Assembly (NCBI GenBank): GCA_013076295.1
Contig: RQOL01000772.1
Location: 1,240,001-1,304,000 of the forward strand
DNA from: Sanderia malayensis
Lineage: Eukaryota; Cnidaria; Scyphozoa; Semaeostomeae; Pelagiidae
DNA: 64,000 nucleotides
Reading direction: 5' to 3'
Shown here: one piece after another, positions 22,642-34,900 of the stretch
How positions within the stretch are numbered: the first letter of the stretch is position 1
Layout of the letters: each line of letters starts with the position of its first letter
Translations under genes and position numbers: made by a program
Notes under the pieces: generated by a model
The model's input: the letters and a program-made list of their open reading frames with translations, nothing else
The model's database searches: none
What the model was told of the DNA's origin: nothing

Positions 22642-25600
22642 ATGGCATCTGATATTGTCAATGACTCCGAGTCGATGGGACCTAACACTGAAGATGTTGC
22701 TCAGAACTTCACTGCAAAGGACGGTCAATGGCTACGAGTAATGAAGTCGATACAAGACTTGGATGAAACTCTGAATCATTTGGACTCGAACGTCAAAAGC
22801 CAGGCATGCAATATTCCGTCATTGATGAAAGAGCTGTTGAATAAAGACAACAAGAGCACCGAACAATCGTGGGATAGTTTGAGGATAAATTGGACCTCCA
22901 AATGCAGGGAAATCATCAAGTTGAAAAAGAGTTTTAATAGATTGGTTGACGAGAAAACGAGACTACGAGATGAGAATCAGGGCCTGGAGAGATCCATATC
23001 GAGGCTGCAAGAGCAGTTCAGCCAATCGGTGAGCTCGAGTTTGGTCGAGATCCAGTCGCTGACGACAGCTAACTCGAGACTGTCCGAAGAAATCCAGAGA
23101 TCGGAAGAAATTATAATGAACGACAATGTCAAAGTCCGCAAGACTGTCAGAGATAGACTGGAAGGCTTTGGCCAGCAACTCAACGACATTATCACAGACA
23201 GAGACATCAGAGGGAAACTGCAAGATTTACTACAGACGGAGATTGTGAAAATAGAGAACTGTTTGATGGAGAGGAAGAATATTGGTAACACAGGCAATTC
23301 GTATGTTGACGCGGCAATAAACTTGGGGAAATCGATCGAGAATAAACGACTTGAGACCATGGAGGTACATTTGAGGGAACTAGAAATGGAACTCACTGAC
23401 AAGAACAAGCGAATCAAGGAGCTGGAAACAAGCAATGACGTCACACTACAGGAAAATGGCAGCCTTGTTTCAGACGTGGCTGCGGAGGAGCGCAATTGGT
23501 TTGACTACATGAAGAAGAGCATAATGTCGTCGGAGAAGTTAACGCAGGCTGATTGCGTTGACGTGTTCGAGATATCACTGTTGAGCAAGGGACTGGTGAC
23601 TGCGCAGCATTTCGTGCAGGATGTGAAGGAGAACCTGGCGGACGTATACAGGGGTACGATAAACAACGAGGATGAGCTGCATGACATACGAGGCAATATG
23701 GATGAAGTATCGATTAAATGGAAGTCTACGCAAGCTAAACTCGAGACGATGGAAGGAGAGAATGAATACTTGAAACGAAAACTCGATCAAGAAGAAGGCA
23801 AGTTAAAGGTGTCCAGGGATGACGTCATATCCTTGCAAAGTCGCTTGAACATGCTGAAAAATGAGAAGGAGGCTGCTGAATTGCAGATAAACGATATGAA
23901 GAGCGGCAAGGAGGATTTCAAAGAGTTCTGCTCGAACCTCAGCGCCGAGAACGAGAAGCTGTTTACCGAGATAGCCAGGCTGCAGTCAGAGCGAGATTCA
24001 GCGTTGGAACAGATTCAAGAGTGGAGCAAAAAGCATGTGAATCGAACGAAAGAATCGAAGGTGTTTGAAGAGAAATGCGAGTATATGGAGGGAAGTTTGG
24101 CGAAATTGAAACGAGAATACCAAGAGCAGTCAAGAGAGCTGCAAACATACGTGAAAGAGAACGATGAAATGAGGCTGATGTTGCATGAGAAAGAGGCTTC
24201 GTTCACGGAATCTCAAAACGAGTTTAGAAACATTGATATCGTGAATAAGGATCTGGAAGATCAGGTGTTTCAAATTACAAACGAGAATGAAAAATTGCAG
24301 ATGGAAATTTCCAAGTTAAAGGCAGGCAAGAAACAATTGGAAATAGACATGAAGGAGAAAAGACTCTTGATTGAGAGGCTCGAGAAATCGGAAAGAGGCC
24401 TCGAGGAGAGGGTTAGGGAAGTTTCAAAGCTAGAACGATCGGGACACAAGAACAGTTCTGAGTTGAAAAATGATTTAGAAATAAACGAGGAAATATTGGA
24501 GAAATCTTTGGACAAAGTGGCCGGGCTAGCAGAGATCGTCAGGCAAATATTGAAGCAGACTAAATCTGTTTTGATGGAGCTAGGAGGCGATGAAAATCCG
24601 GATCTGTTGGATTGCTTCGATTCGCTAATCAGGATTGACATATCAACAGACGAAAATGGTAACACAATAGACCAGAATAATCAGATTGTAGAATTAATTA
24701 CAAAAACGCACAATGTTTTGCAACGGAAATTCAAAGATGCAGCGAAATTCCTGCAAGATGTGTATTCGATTATCAACAAAGTTGCAATCCGGTTTACGTT
24801 TGATGATTCTGATTGTGACAGCGTTAACACGATACAAGAGAAGATGAGAAAATCCAAATCTCGATTGACCTGGATTATAAAGGATTACAAACGACTTTAT
24901 GACGGCCCCACCCGGGTTGATGACAGTGAAAAAATGCAAGCTCTTAAAGATATCCTGCTTAGATACATCGTAGCTGCGACCAAACAACTTGAAGTGATTT
25001 TGAACAACGTGTCTGGTAAGGATTGCGTCATGATGCTTCTTCCGACCAGCAAGGATATGGAAACCAGTACCCAGGACTCTAACGAAGATCTGATCAAGTA
25101 TCTTCGTGATACATTCAGAGCCAATCAAATGGCTCTGCAAACTGCTGTTGGCACGCTGGAACTAGTGAAATTGAAAGGCGAGTGTGACGTCATTTCCGAT
25201 GCTGAGCTGACTTCGAAAATCACCGACTCGGACCAAAATGAACTGTGTGTGATAATGAAACGGATGAACCAGTACGTCGATTTGTTGACTGAAAAAATAC
25301 AAGGCCTAATTACAAGTGCAGAGATGGTGCGAACCTCATCGTCCAGCAGTTTCGACAGCAACCAAGACGTCTTTTTGAGCAGTGAAACCGAGACTAACAA
25401 CCGCGTGTCTCGTTTGCAGTTCAAGGCCGTTACGTCATTAGCAGAAAAGCGAGGCGACGAGATAAGCAAATTGAAATCAGAAATCGACTTCATGAAAAAA
25501 GAACGCGCCCAACTCCTGTCGGAGTTGCAAGAAAAGGACTTCGATCTGGGAAAGCTCGAGCATGAGGTATGTTGACAGTTTTACCCCCTGGGCTGACCAC

Positions 25601-27382
25601 ACATCTTATTCTCAAACAATATGAATCGTTATGTATTCAGGGGGTCATGTCAATATAATTTTCCACACCAGGAGCAGTTGCTTTACACATTATCTAATCA
25701 ATTTTTAGCCAATGAAGTTGAATGAGAAAATTTTTTATCCTGCCTCTTAGATATCAAGATTGGTGACCTCGAGTACGGGCTTGGAGGATCAGTTTTCAAA
25801 GATGAAACTTGAATACCAGGCAACTTCGAAAGACCTAGCCAAACGAGAAGAAGAGCTGAAGACGCTGAAGGATGACATGAAGCAGCGTGACAGAGAGGGC
25901 GATGCGGGGGAGCTTAGCAGTACGGAAAGTGCCAGATCAGAGATCGTAAGGAAAGAGGGCGAACTGCGCAGACTCAGATCGAGTCTCGAGGACATCAGAA
26001 GCGTACACTGCTTGAACGAGGGACGCATAAAAAATCTGCAGAATAAGATCGAAGGAGTGACACAGATCATGTCAAGTAGGGAAACTATAAAAGAAGAACC
26101 AGTACAAGAAAGCACTGAGGAGAAGGGAGTAACAACAAGTCATCATAGGGAGCAATTATTGGTGGTAAGGGAGATCGAGTTGAAGACATCCAAAGCGGAG
26201 TTTTGCGATGCCGAAGAGCTGAGAAAGAAAAACACGGCATCCATGATGAAACAAGCGTCGAAGGGGGCCGCAAACAACAATTCAGACATCAACAAAAAGT
26301 TGAAGAATAAGGAGCAGGAGAATAATTATCTTCAGTCTGTTGTGAAAGAATTGAAAATGGAGTTGATGGACGTGCAGCGGGGTCTGTCGCAAGAACAAGT
26401 CTCGCGGTCGCAATTGAATAATATGATGATGATGAACGGACGACAAAACCACCAACAACAACAACAACAACAGAGATCGCAGCCTCGCTCAAAATTCGAA
26501 GCTGCGTACGAGAACGAGAAACTGCGACGAAGAAACCGAGAATACGATCAAATACGACGGAATTATCTCGACGATTCGTTCAATATCGTGCGGAGACGTA
26601 TGCCCGAGAGTAATTCGCATGGTTCACCGAATCACATCGGGTATCAGAATCATTTCGGGCACGAATCTTTTGCTCATGATTCATATGCTCACGATCCTTC
26701 TTTTGAGGATGGCGACTGCGAGATATGCGCCATGGAATCGGTCTCCGGTGCTTCGACGTATATCTGTTCGGACGAGGAATGCGAGTCGTGCGAGTACGCG
26801 TCGTGCGAGATGTCGGACACGTCGTTTGCATCCGACGATGATTACGACAGAAGTCGGATGGTCTCGCCAGGATACCGAGGCGTGTTTTCGCGCGAGGCGA
26901 AAAACGTCACGCTGCAAGAAGCAACGTTTGCAATCAAATCTCAACACAGAAGAAACCGGCGTAACACCAACTCTCCGCCGCCCATGCACAACCCGCCGGC
27001 GTCTCCGTCACCAAAACGCAAGCCAAAACACCACGAGTTCGATTATGACCGCTCCGCCGGTAAGAAATATTCCTCGTCGCAAATCACCCGATCTAATTCC
27101 GCCCGTTATCCCAGTGGACCGAGGTCGACGTCATCTGATTATGATAATCTTGAACGGCGGTACAGTTTGGACCGGCGGATCTCCCTGGATAGAAGACCGC
27201 TCTCGGAAAGTGGTCGGTTTCATAAACGCGAGTCATTACAACCGGGCAGTCCGGTCCGGTCGCATCAATCGTCCGACGAGTGTTCCAGTATGAGTTCCGG
27301 AAGCGGACAATGTTGTGGAGCGGAAGGTCAGCACGAATGCAAGAAGCGGAAAAGCTCGAAAAATAGAGGCAAATTGGTTTGA
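22642..27382 (+). CDS. large coiled-coil protein with disordered Ser/Arg-rich tail
   Basis: Two exons: 22642-25566 and 25751-27382, joined in phase 0 at a GTATGT donor and a TTAG acceptor, giving about 1518 residues. I chose ATG 22642 (AAACATGG, good context) because an acceptor at 22630 and an in-frame TAA for one phase argue that the upstream open frame is not translated. Residues about 100-700 are near-continuous heptad coiled coil. A globular-looking stretch (ENPDLLDCFDSLIRID and after) and more coiled coil follow. The last about 350 residues have a polyQ run (CAA repeats at 26450-26472), a Cys/Asp patch (CEICAMESVS...CESCEYASCEM) and Ser/Pro/Arg-rich sequence. Such architecture is typical of centrosomal, Golgi or cytoskeletal scaffolds, but I cannot name a family. 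Confidence 0.85.
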
Positions 27383-27387
27383 ATAAA
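27382..27387 (+). promoter_or_regulatory. AATAAA overlapping the stop codon of the coiled-coil gene
   Basis: The terminal A of the TGA stop is the first base of AATAAA. If used, the 3' UTR would be only about 20-40 bases. Confidence 0.3.
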
Positions 27388-28957
27388 CAGGATGAATGTT
27401 TTGTTTACAAAACGCTTTTGTTTTTGAATATTATTTACCGCATTTTGTCGTGCTTAGTGTTTATTTACTACTGTATATACCAAACAACTTTTAGGAACTA
27501 AATCTTCTGTTTTCGACTAGTAAAATGAAATGATGAAACGATGGATTGTAAAATTTTAATATTGCACAATTAGTTACGCATGCATTAGCCACGAAATTGG
27601 TATACATGACGTAGTTTGATATGTACACAAACACGGCCTTGAACTATGAGCTCAGTATTCAATGTAAGCTGGGTGAATAAACGTCGCAAATTAATGACGG
27701 CAAGTAACTCGAAGGTTTGAATTATCCCAGGTACCATCTCCAGAGGTTCCGCCACAATGGGAGGGGCTTGAACAATAAAAATACACACAGTCCTCTGAAT
27801 TCGTACAGCAAAGCGTTATGCACTGCATGAGCCTATTCAACAGAATACATTAGCCTTCATTCACAATCTATTTTCATACGCAGCATTGACCACAAATTCA
27901 CGTCAGAAATAACTCATTTCACGTACAGTGTAAACGACTCATAAATGATTAACAAACTTGATACAGGTTGTTTATAATAAGATGCATCAAACTATGACGC
28001 ATCCACGCATGCTGAATGAAAGCCACTGGTTCTGTGATAAATTGGTGACTTTAAGCCTGTAAATGATTATTATCAACCTGATTCGATTTCCACGCCAGGT
28101 GATTAAGGAATGAGCTGCTGCGCAGCGTACAGAGTACTCAATCTGAAAATGCGCAGCGATGCTTCTAGATATTCTGCTAACATCTTATGACATTGGAAAC
28201 GGAGAGTGCAAAGCAGAAAGGTCGGGTTTTTAAGGAGAACATTATACACAGTGATCCAAACATTCGGTCCTTTGGACCTCTTTATGTGATAATTCAAAAC
28301 TGTCTTATTAAGAAACTCACGATGTAACGAAGTTAATTCAACTACAATGGCAATAATATAAACATTCATCGTTATTTCACCTGTTATATATACGCATAGA
28401 TAGCTTCAAAATGGCACTAATTTAAACGAACAAGCGATATAACAGAGTCAACTACAACTTCATACTCAATTACAATAATAATACTAAATATAAAAGGTCG
28501 CTATGATCTGATATAGACATTCATATTTATACAGCTCTAAATCAATAGCTTCTACAATAAATATCACCCCGTTTAACCGGTGTCAACTACAATTTCAAAC
28601 TCAACTACAATTTCAAATTCAACTACAATTTCTAACTCAACTACAATTTCTAACTCAACTACAATAAACATATAATATATTTCTTCGTACAAATCAACCT
28701 GCAATTAAAATCGCCCTAAAGGATAGCTATGCATAGCTATATAGTTCACAAACATTTAAATTTCAACTCGAGTTCAGACAGATGGATAGCTATTCAAAGA
28801 TTCGAGCCCCTCAATAGTCAATGCTCGTCTTACATATAATAACAAGAGGAATAGCAGATCCATTGATCCATCAGATAAGCATCGTTCTACGTACTCTATA
28901 AAATCAAACAGACAAAAACATAAATTAGGCCAGTTTCCTTTGCTTCCCTGTTCGCTC
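27383..28957. other. convergent intergenic region
   Basis: 3' flanks of the coiled-coil (+) and PH-domain (-) genes. AT-rich, with an 18-bp minisatellite at 28583-28672. No coding exon supported. Confidence 0.55.
28583..28672 (+). repeat. 18-bp minisatellite, about 5 copies
   Basis: Tandem TCAACTACAATTTCWAAC units; a related TCAACTACAA word also occurs at about 28447. Downstream of the PH-domain gene. Confidence 0.8.
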
Positions 28958-30004
28958 TTATTTCGTAGAAGGAGAGAAGGTCACTTTCAACTGAGGTCGT
29001 TGAAACCGATGTGACATAGAGGGGGCTGAGTGCAATCGATGGGTGGGTGTTCTTCGCAGTATCCCCAGTGACGACCAGCTGTAAGATTTCACTTGATCGG
29101 GATAGAGACGGAAGTTCTGTCCTTCGTCTTTGCTTTTACTGTTCTTGCGCTGCACGCGCTCGTAAGATTCCCGCTCCAACGTGTTGTTTTCATCACTTGC
29201 GGCGGGTTGATTCGTGGCGTCGTCGGCAACGTTCAATTTCTCCAATTCCAAACTCTCGCGCGATTTGCTCTGAATGCTATCCTCATCATCATCGATATCG
29301 ACGATTTTCAAATCGTTGTCCGGGCGGGACAATCTACGCGGCTGGTTTCTGTACTCCGCCGCGGCAGTAGCTTCGTCCACTGCAAATGCGCTTTTATTCG
29401 TCAACAAAAGCGAGTTCTTACTCGCCTGCAATCTCACGGCAGTCGAAGAATGGTTCAAATCGTCTTCATCAGACAAAGTGGCAACGTTGTGCCGCGCGTT
29501 CAAATAAAAATCGTTCTCACTACTATTGTTATTGTTCGCCCGCGACGAGCCACGCAAATTTCGGCGGTTCGTGCTGGCTTTTGATACCTTTTTCAGCGAT
29601 TTATCGTCTTTCCTCGGCAAATTTCTCTTGCTACTGCGAGTGGTAGGAGGTATAGGGGGTTTTCCTTCAATCGCGCGGCGTATCGCAAACACCCAGCGGT
29701 ACCGCTGCAGGTTTGTGTCGCATTTAAACGTATACTTCAGTTTGTCCGTTTCAATTTCGAACGGAAAGCGGTAACACTTCTTTCGCGTGTACAGCACCTT
29801 CGAGTGTGACGTCAGTTCTAATATCGTGCAATCGTTCGGAATGATGAAACCGGTCTGTGAATTCTTACGATTAAATATCAAGTAATGATCGCAGAGTACG
29901 GCGTAATATTCAGTCCATACTTTACTTGTCTCCTTCTTGAGAAGTACCTCCTTATGGTAAACTTTGTCGGGGTGCTGTATGAACGATGGGATCGGTATCT
30001 CCAT
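28958..30004 (-). CDS. PH-domain protein, single exon, 348 residues
   Basis: An N-terminal pleckstrin-homology domain spans residues about 14-113. Strand-like segments include YHKEVLLKKETSKVWTEYYA and YLIFNRKNSQTGFI, and the C-terminal helix has the invariant Trp (QRYRWVFAIRRAIEG). The basic beta1-beta2 loop suggests phosphoinositide binding, but this is not demonstrated. The remainder (115-348) is basic, then acidic and Ser/Asn-rich, and looks disordered (e.g. KIVDIDDDEDSIQ), with a basic end (RFQRPQLKVTFSPSTK). No intron lies in the coding region, unlike all neighbours except the transposons; a retrogene origin is possible but there is no poly-A tract or flanking repeat to show it. Family beyond PH is not recognised. 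Confidence 0.8.
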   Translation of the reverse strand: MEIPIPSFIQHPDKVYHKEVLLKKETSKVWTEYYAVLCDHYLIFNRKNSQTGFIIPNDCTILELTSHSKVLYTRKKCYRFPFEIETDKLKYTFKCDTNLQRYRWVFAIRRAIEGKPPIPPTTRSSKRNLPRKDDKSLKKVSKASTNRRNLRGSSRANNNNSSENDFYLNARHNVATLSDEDDLNHSSTAVRLQASKNSLLLTNKSAFAVDEATAAAEYRNQPRRLSRPDNDLKIVDIDDDEDSIQSKSRESLELEKLNVADDATNQPAASDENNTLERESYERVQRKNSKSKDEGQNFRLYPDQVKSYSWSSLGILRRTPTHRLHSAPSMSHRFQRPQLKVTFSPSTK

Positions 30005-31922
30005 GATAAAATCCCGAACGAGAATAACAACTCTCTTCAGTATGCAGAATGCACAGTGTGATCATATGGTTGTCCTTCTCCTCGCAGAAAGCATTTAACT
30101 CGAACATCCAAATATCCACAAGGATCGAATCACCAACTTGCATTAAGTAAAATGTTTTTTGATAAAAAATATAATGCTCTTCCTCTTGATAAATCAAATC
30201 TCTTTGACAACTATTCTCAACTTTTACCTTCAAATACAGCTTGGTTAAATTAAATTCAAAGCAAGCAGCTCTTAGCTGTGTTTGGAGAAACACGTTTTAT
30301 TCCCACGGACAAAAATAACGAAAGGCATAAGAGACACGCTAGCTTTTCCACACCAATTCAATGCTCAAATCATCAGCTTTTTATTCACAAAACATTCACA
30401 AATACTCACTCAAAACTTTTCTCGTCAAAAAAGCAAATCATTTGCTTGCAGCGCAGTGAAAAACACTTCAATAGCAATATGAATAAAATGTTCGTGAAAC
30501 GTCTGTGAAATGAAGTTGTCGTTTCTCGCAAATGAAACTGGTGACTGAATTGTTGCTTTCACGAATTCTCCATCTTCCATTCAACCCATTCACAAGCTTG
30601 AATCACACATTTCAAAATCTTATCATAGCCTCGCTTCCACAAATTTGGGCATGCGCTCACAAATCAATTATGTGTTGACTAAGCTGTTTCCTTGACGCCT
30701 GGTTGCCATGAAAAATGAAGGAAAACTTGACGAGTGAAGACAAGAGAATAACTATCGGATAAAAAACAACGCAGCTGTATTCTGGAATTAGTAACCAGTC
30801 AATATGGGCCTAAATCTGCTACATTTTACTTTCAAAGCTATATTTCACATATCGCTCTCTGTCGGGAAAATACCCAGGCCAATTAAATGTACCAAAATTG
30901 TCTCAAAAACATAAACACCCTTCTTCAAAAATCGGAAAAGCGTAAAAAACTTTAAAACAACGAACTTCAAACTTAAAAAACAAACATTATGTGCATGAAT
31001 ATATAATATATAACCAAACGATTGCATCTATGGCAATTCATATGCGCTGAAAAAGCAGGTTTCTCGACAGTTTCATGGAAAAGGTTCGTGCCTCACAAAT
31101 CTCAGAAAGGAAAGATCAATTGGAGCATCGAATGATGGCATTGACATGCGAAAACCTTTGCAGCTCACGGAGGACATATGCGACGGGCATGTGTCCTAGT
31201 TATGTACACAAATAAACACAAAGGAAAACTTCGCATAGATTTGATGACGTCTGTTTGCAAGGCCAGTCCAAAGTCATTGCTCTGCACAGAAAAGGAAGAA
31301 CGGTGTATAACTGAGAGGCAGAAAAAAACAAGGACATGTGGCTCATTCGTCCATTTAAAGGGGGAGGGGGGATAACAAGGGCAATAGATGTCGCAAACCA
31401 AAGATGAAAGTGAATCAGTCAATGGGTATTATTTTCTTTGATTCTGTTCTATCAAAGACTGGTGAGTTGAAAAAACTGTCCGTAGTAAAATAAGAAAAGA
31501 AGAAGCCACACGAAGACAGCACAATTGAAAGCAAAACTGAACCATTCATTGAAAGCGCACAAAAAGGAACTCGTACCAAACCACGTGGCATCAGAACCTG
31601 CCAAACCTTATCAAAGTAACTTTGTTGCGGTTTCAGTTTAAGGGGTTTTAATAACTTCGGTAAACTACACGGATCGTGTTTAGTGGACCACGTGGGTCGA
31701 GTTCGGTGGACTATGTGAATCGAGTTCGGTGGACCATGTGGAATTGAGCTCGGTGGACCATGTGGAATTGAGTTTTGTAGACCACATGGATCCAGTTCGG
31801 TGGACCATTCCAGGAAATCATTCAAGGGGTTGGAAACCCATGCTCGTAAAGGTAATGGGCACTACACGATACTATAAGCAGAATAAGCGCACTCACTTGG
31901 TTTGTTATTGCTTCTACTGTTG
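30005..31922. other. intergenic: PH gene 5' flank and LRWD1 3' flank
   Basis: No supported gene. Contains a degenerate about 30-bp minisatellite at 31675-31806. Short open frames on both strands have no recognisable content. Confidence 0.5.
31675..31806 (+). repeat. ~30-bp minisatellite, about 5 degenerate copies
   Basis: Units like TTCGGTGGACCATGTGGAAT in tandem, just beyond the stop codon of LRWD1 and therefore possibly in its 3' UTR. Confidence 0.75.
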
Positions 31923-34900
31923 CTACTTTGCTGGCAGCCTGCGCCATATCGCCACAACATTTGTATCCGAAACGGCGACAATGAATTTCATTCCTTGTCC
32001 AGCTGTAACGTGGTTGAATAGCCGAGCAAGAGGATTTGTACACCTCAAGCACTAAAAAAACCAAATATCCCCATTCTAGTAAACTCATACCCGTTTACTT
32101 GGAACTTATCCATAATGTATTATGTAGCATTTCTAAAAGAGTAAAACAAACATTAAAGCTTAATTACCTTAGAGTGCCTCAGCTGAAGTGGTGTTCTGTC
32201 CCTCTCCTCCACATTCGGCTGCTGTGAAGCAACTTTGCTCAGATCATACAGCCAAACAAAGCCTTCGTCATCACCAGCAAGCAATATGTTCGAATCTGAA
32301 AAACAAAGCAATTCCTATCTCAGCAACTGTATTATTAATTCGCAATACCCCCGTCTAATGATGGAAACTCGTATTGATTAACCATAGGGATAATATTAGA
32401 GTTCCGGGTGTCAGCTATGAACTTACCTGGTATGAAATTGAATTTTAAAAACGGCGTGTCCGTAACTCTCCATGATAAGACGTGAGATATTGTGACGTCA
32501 TTCTAGAACAAACATAAAGCATATCTTTAAATACCACGCCTTTAAATTGCCTTTCGCTTCAATGTCACTTCTCCGTCATTGTCCTTAGTGACGTATATGC
32601 AGTAGACATCCCATATCTCGACATCTGCCCTTTATCTCCAGCATTCGCTTTCTCTAACGATTTGCCAATTTCCCTTGGATTTGGTGCAGTGTTATTGGAA
32701 CATCCGTTTCCTCGAACGAACGTTCCAACCTTGAGAGTTCGAGCGACTGTATTCAGAACAGCAAAGAGGAAAACAGGGTAAGGAGTAGGGGCTCATTTTA
32801 CTACTCAAGACATCCAACTATAGTAATCGTCTGTAATAATAGCCTAAAACATTACCATTTCACCCAGAAACTTAAGACTCTTCAAGAAAGCTCAAAACCA
32901 GCAAGACTAGTGAAAAACATCGTATTCATTTTTGTCCCAGGGCTTCAAAATTTTCTCTGCAACCCTGTAACATTCTATATTCTCTAGATTCTTATGTGTA
33001 TTAATTGTTACAACACGAACCTCGGTGAATTCTGAACCGGAGTACCATAATTGTATCTGGCCTTCTTCAATTCTTTTTGTTGCTAGAAACAAGATCACCA
33101 TAATCGTCAATCAATGAACTCGCGAATCAATAAATCAATGAAACGATGTCATATCAATAGATCAGTTGATCAAGACAGCATTCACAAATCACAGTGACTG
33201 ATCAATTAATCAAGGCAATCATAAACAATGAATCAATCTAATCGTACAATCTTCCTTACCGACAAGATTATTCGAAACGCAGCTGACAGAATCGACGGGT
33301 AGTCTTCTATCGCCAGGAAAAATAAACTTAAACACGGCAGATCTACAACAAACCAGTGATAGTTAACAGCAAACCCCCTGATATCCATGCTTTTAGGGGT
33401 CAAACTAAAAGAAACCCAGATCATTGCCGGGGGTATGTGCAAGAGACACGAAGCGAGTAGTGTTACCTTGCTTGGTGTTCATCTACTTTGTCGATGTTCC
33501 AAACATAGCAACCATCATCACATGAGCCGACGAGAACTTTTCCATGCGGTACAACGACGATTTGCCTCACAATATTGCCAGCCTTTAAAGTCAACAGCTT
33601 CCTAAATGAAGAAAAGGCGACCTTGAGGAAATAATCATCACTTAAGAAAATTGAGAAAAATGGGAGCAGGGACGATGGCGAAGGGAAACGATTCTTGATA
33701 ATACGACAGCCTGGGTAGGGGAAAAGATCTGTGAATGATAAAATCAGAAAATGTATAACAGAGAAATATAAAGGCTTGTGGTTAACGAGATAGAGGCTCG
33801 TGGTTAACCAGATAGAGGCTCGTGGTCAGCGAGCTTTCTATTGAGTAAGTGACGGCTGTCTTACTAGAAAGACAGCGAGAAGTCATAGAAGATCTGCATG
33901 TTTATGGCTGGCAAGGCATAGTCGTAAAGAAGATTTGGGGGGGAAGGTGAAACCACGAAATCTAACCGGTTAAAGCTTTGATACAAGTGAAATAATGCAC
34001 AATGACATTGTCAGTCAGATTATTACCTGACAGTCATAGAGCTTGGCACTGCAATGTCCCATAGGATAATTGTCTTATCTTCAGAACCACCTGGAAAATA
34101 AAGCAACATCAGCTGATAAGTACGATAGTTCCTCCAAATGCTAATAATTGCATGAAACACGACTCTTCAAATGCATTTTCCAGCGTGCAACGGTATATTT
34201 CTACCTCTGTATGCTTAACCGCTGATCAATACTTGTGTGTATTGATCAGCGGTTAAGCATACAGTCTTCACAAGAGAAGGAGTTAAAAAGAGTTATATAA
34301 AGATGCGTACATAAAATACGCCCACTTACTGAACAGCCATGTTGAATTTAGCGGATGAAAGAGAAGTGCGTCTATTGCTTTCTTGTGATGCGAGACTTCT
34401 TGGTAGCAAATCAATTGTTGCGGATCAATCAGCTTTATGTCTCCGTGTAGCCCTGTATTGACAATGATTCAAATACAGTTTAGCATATAGAGCCTCACAG
34501 TCCAACCGAGTGATAGTATGCATCAAAAACATGCTATATGAGTGAAGTATTCATGCAAGAAAGATGCTGTACCTGCAACAGCAAGCATACTAGTCTTCCT
34601 AACCATTCCAGTTGAATCATCTCTTTTGTCCACAAGTGTCCAAGCCAAACAGTAAAACACCTGAATAAAGAAAATACGACTTGAACTCACAATTGAAGAA
34701 AATAAAAATAACAAAATCGAAACCAGAATTTGAACCAATTGTCCTAGAGAGCTGAAACATGTCTCAAATGATCAGAAGGCCCTAATTAGTAGGTTCCGAT
34801 TATTTGTGTGCCAAATTTCGGTCTATTTCAAAATGTCATTTTGGGCATTTGAACGTTCATGGAATATAGTTATGATAGAAAGTTTAAATAGCTATCCGCG

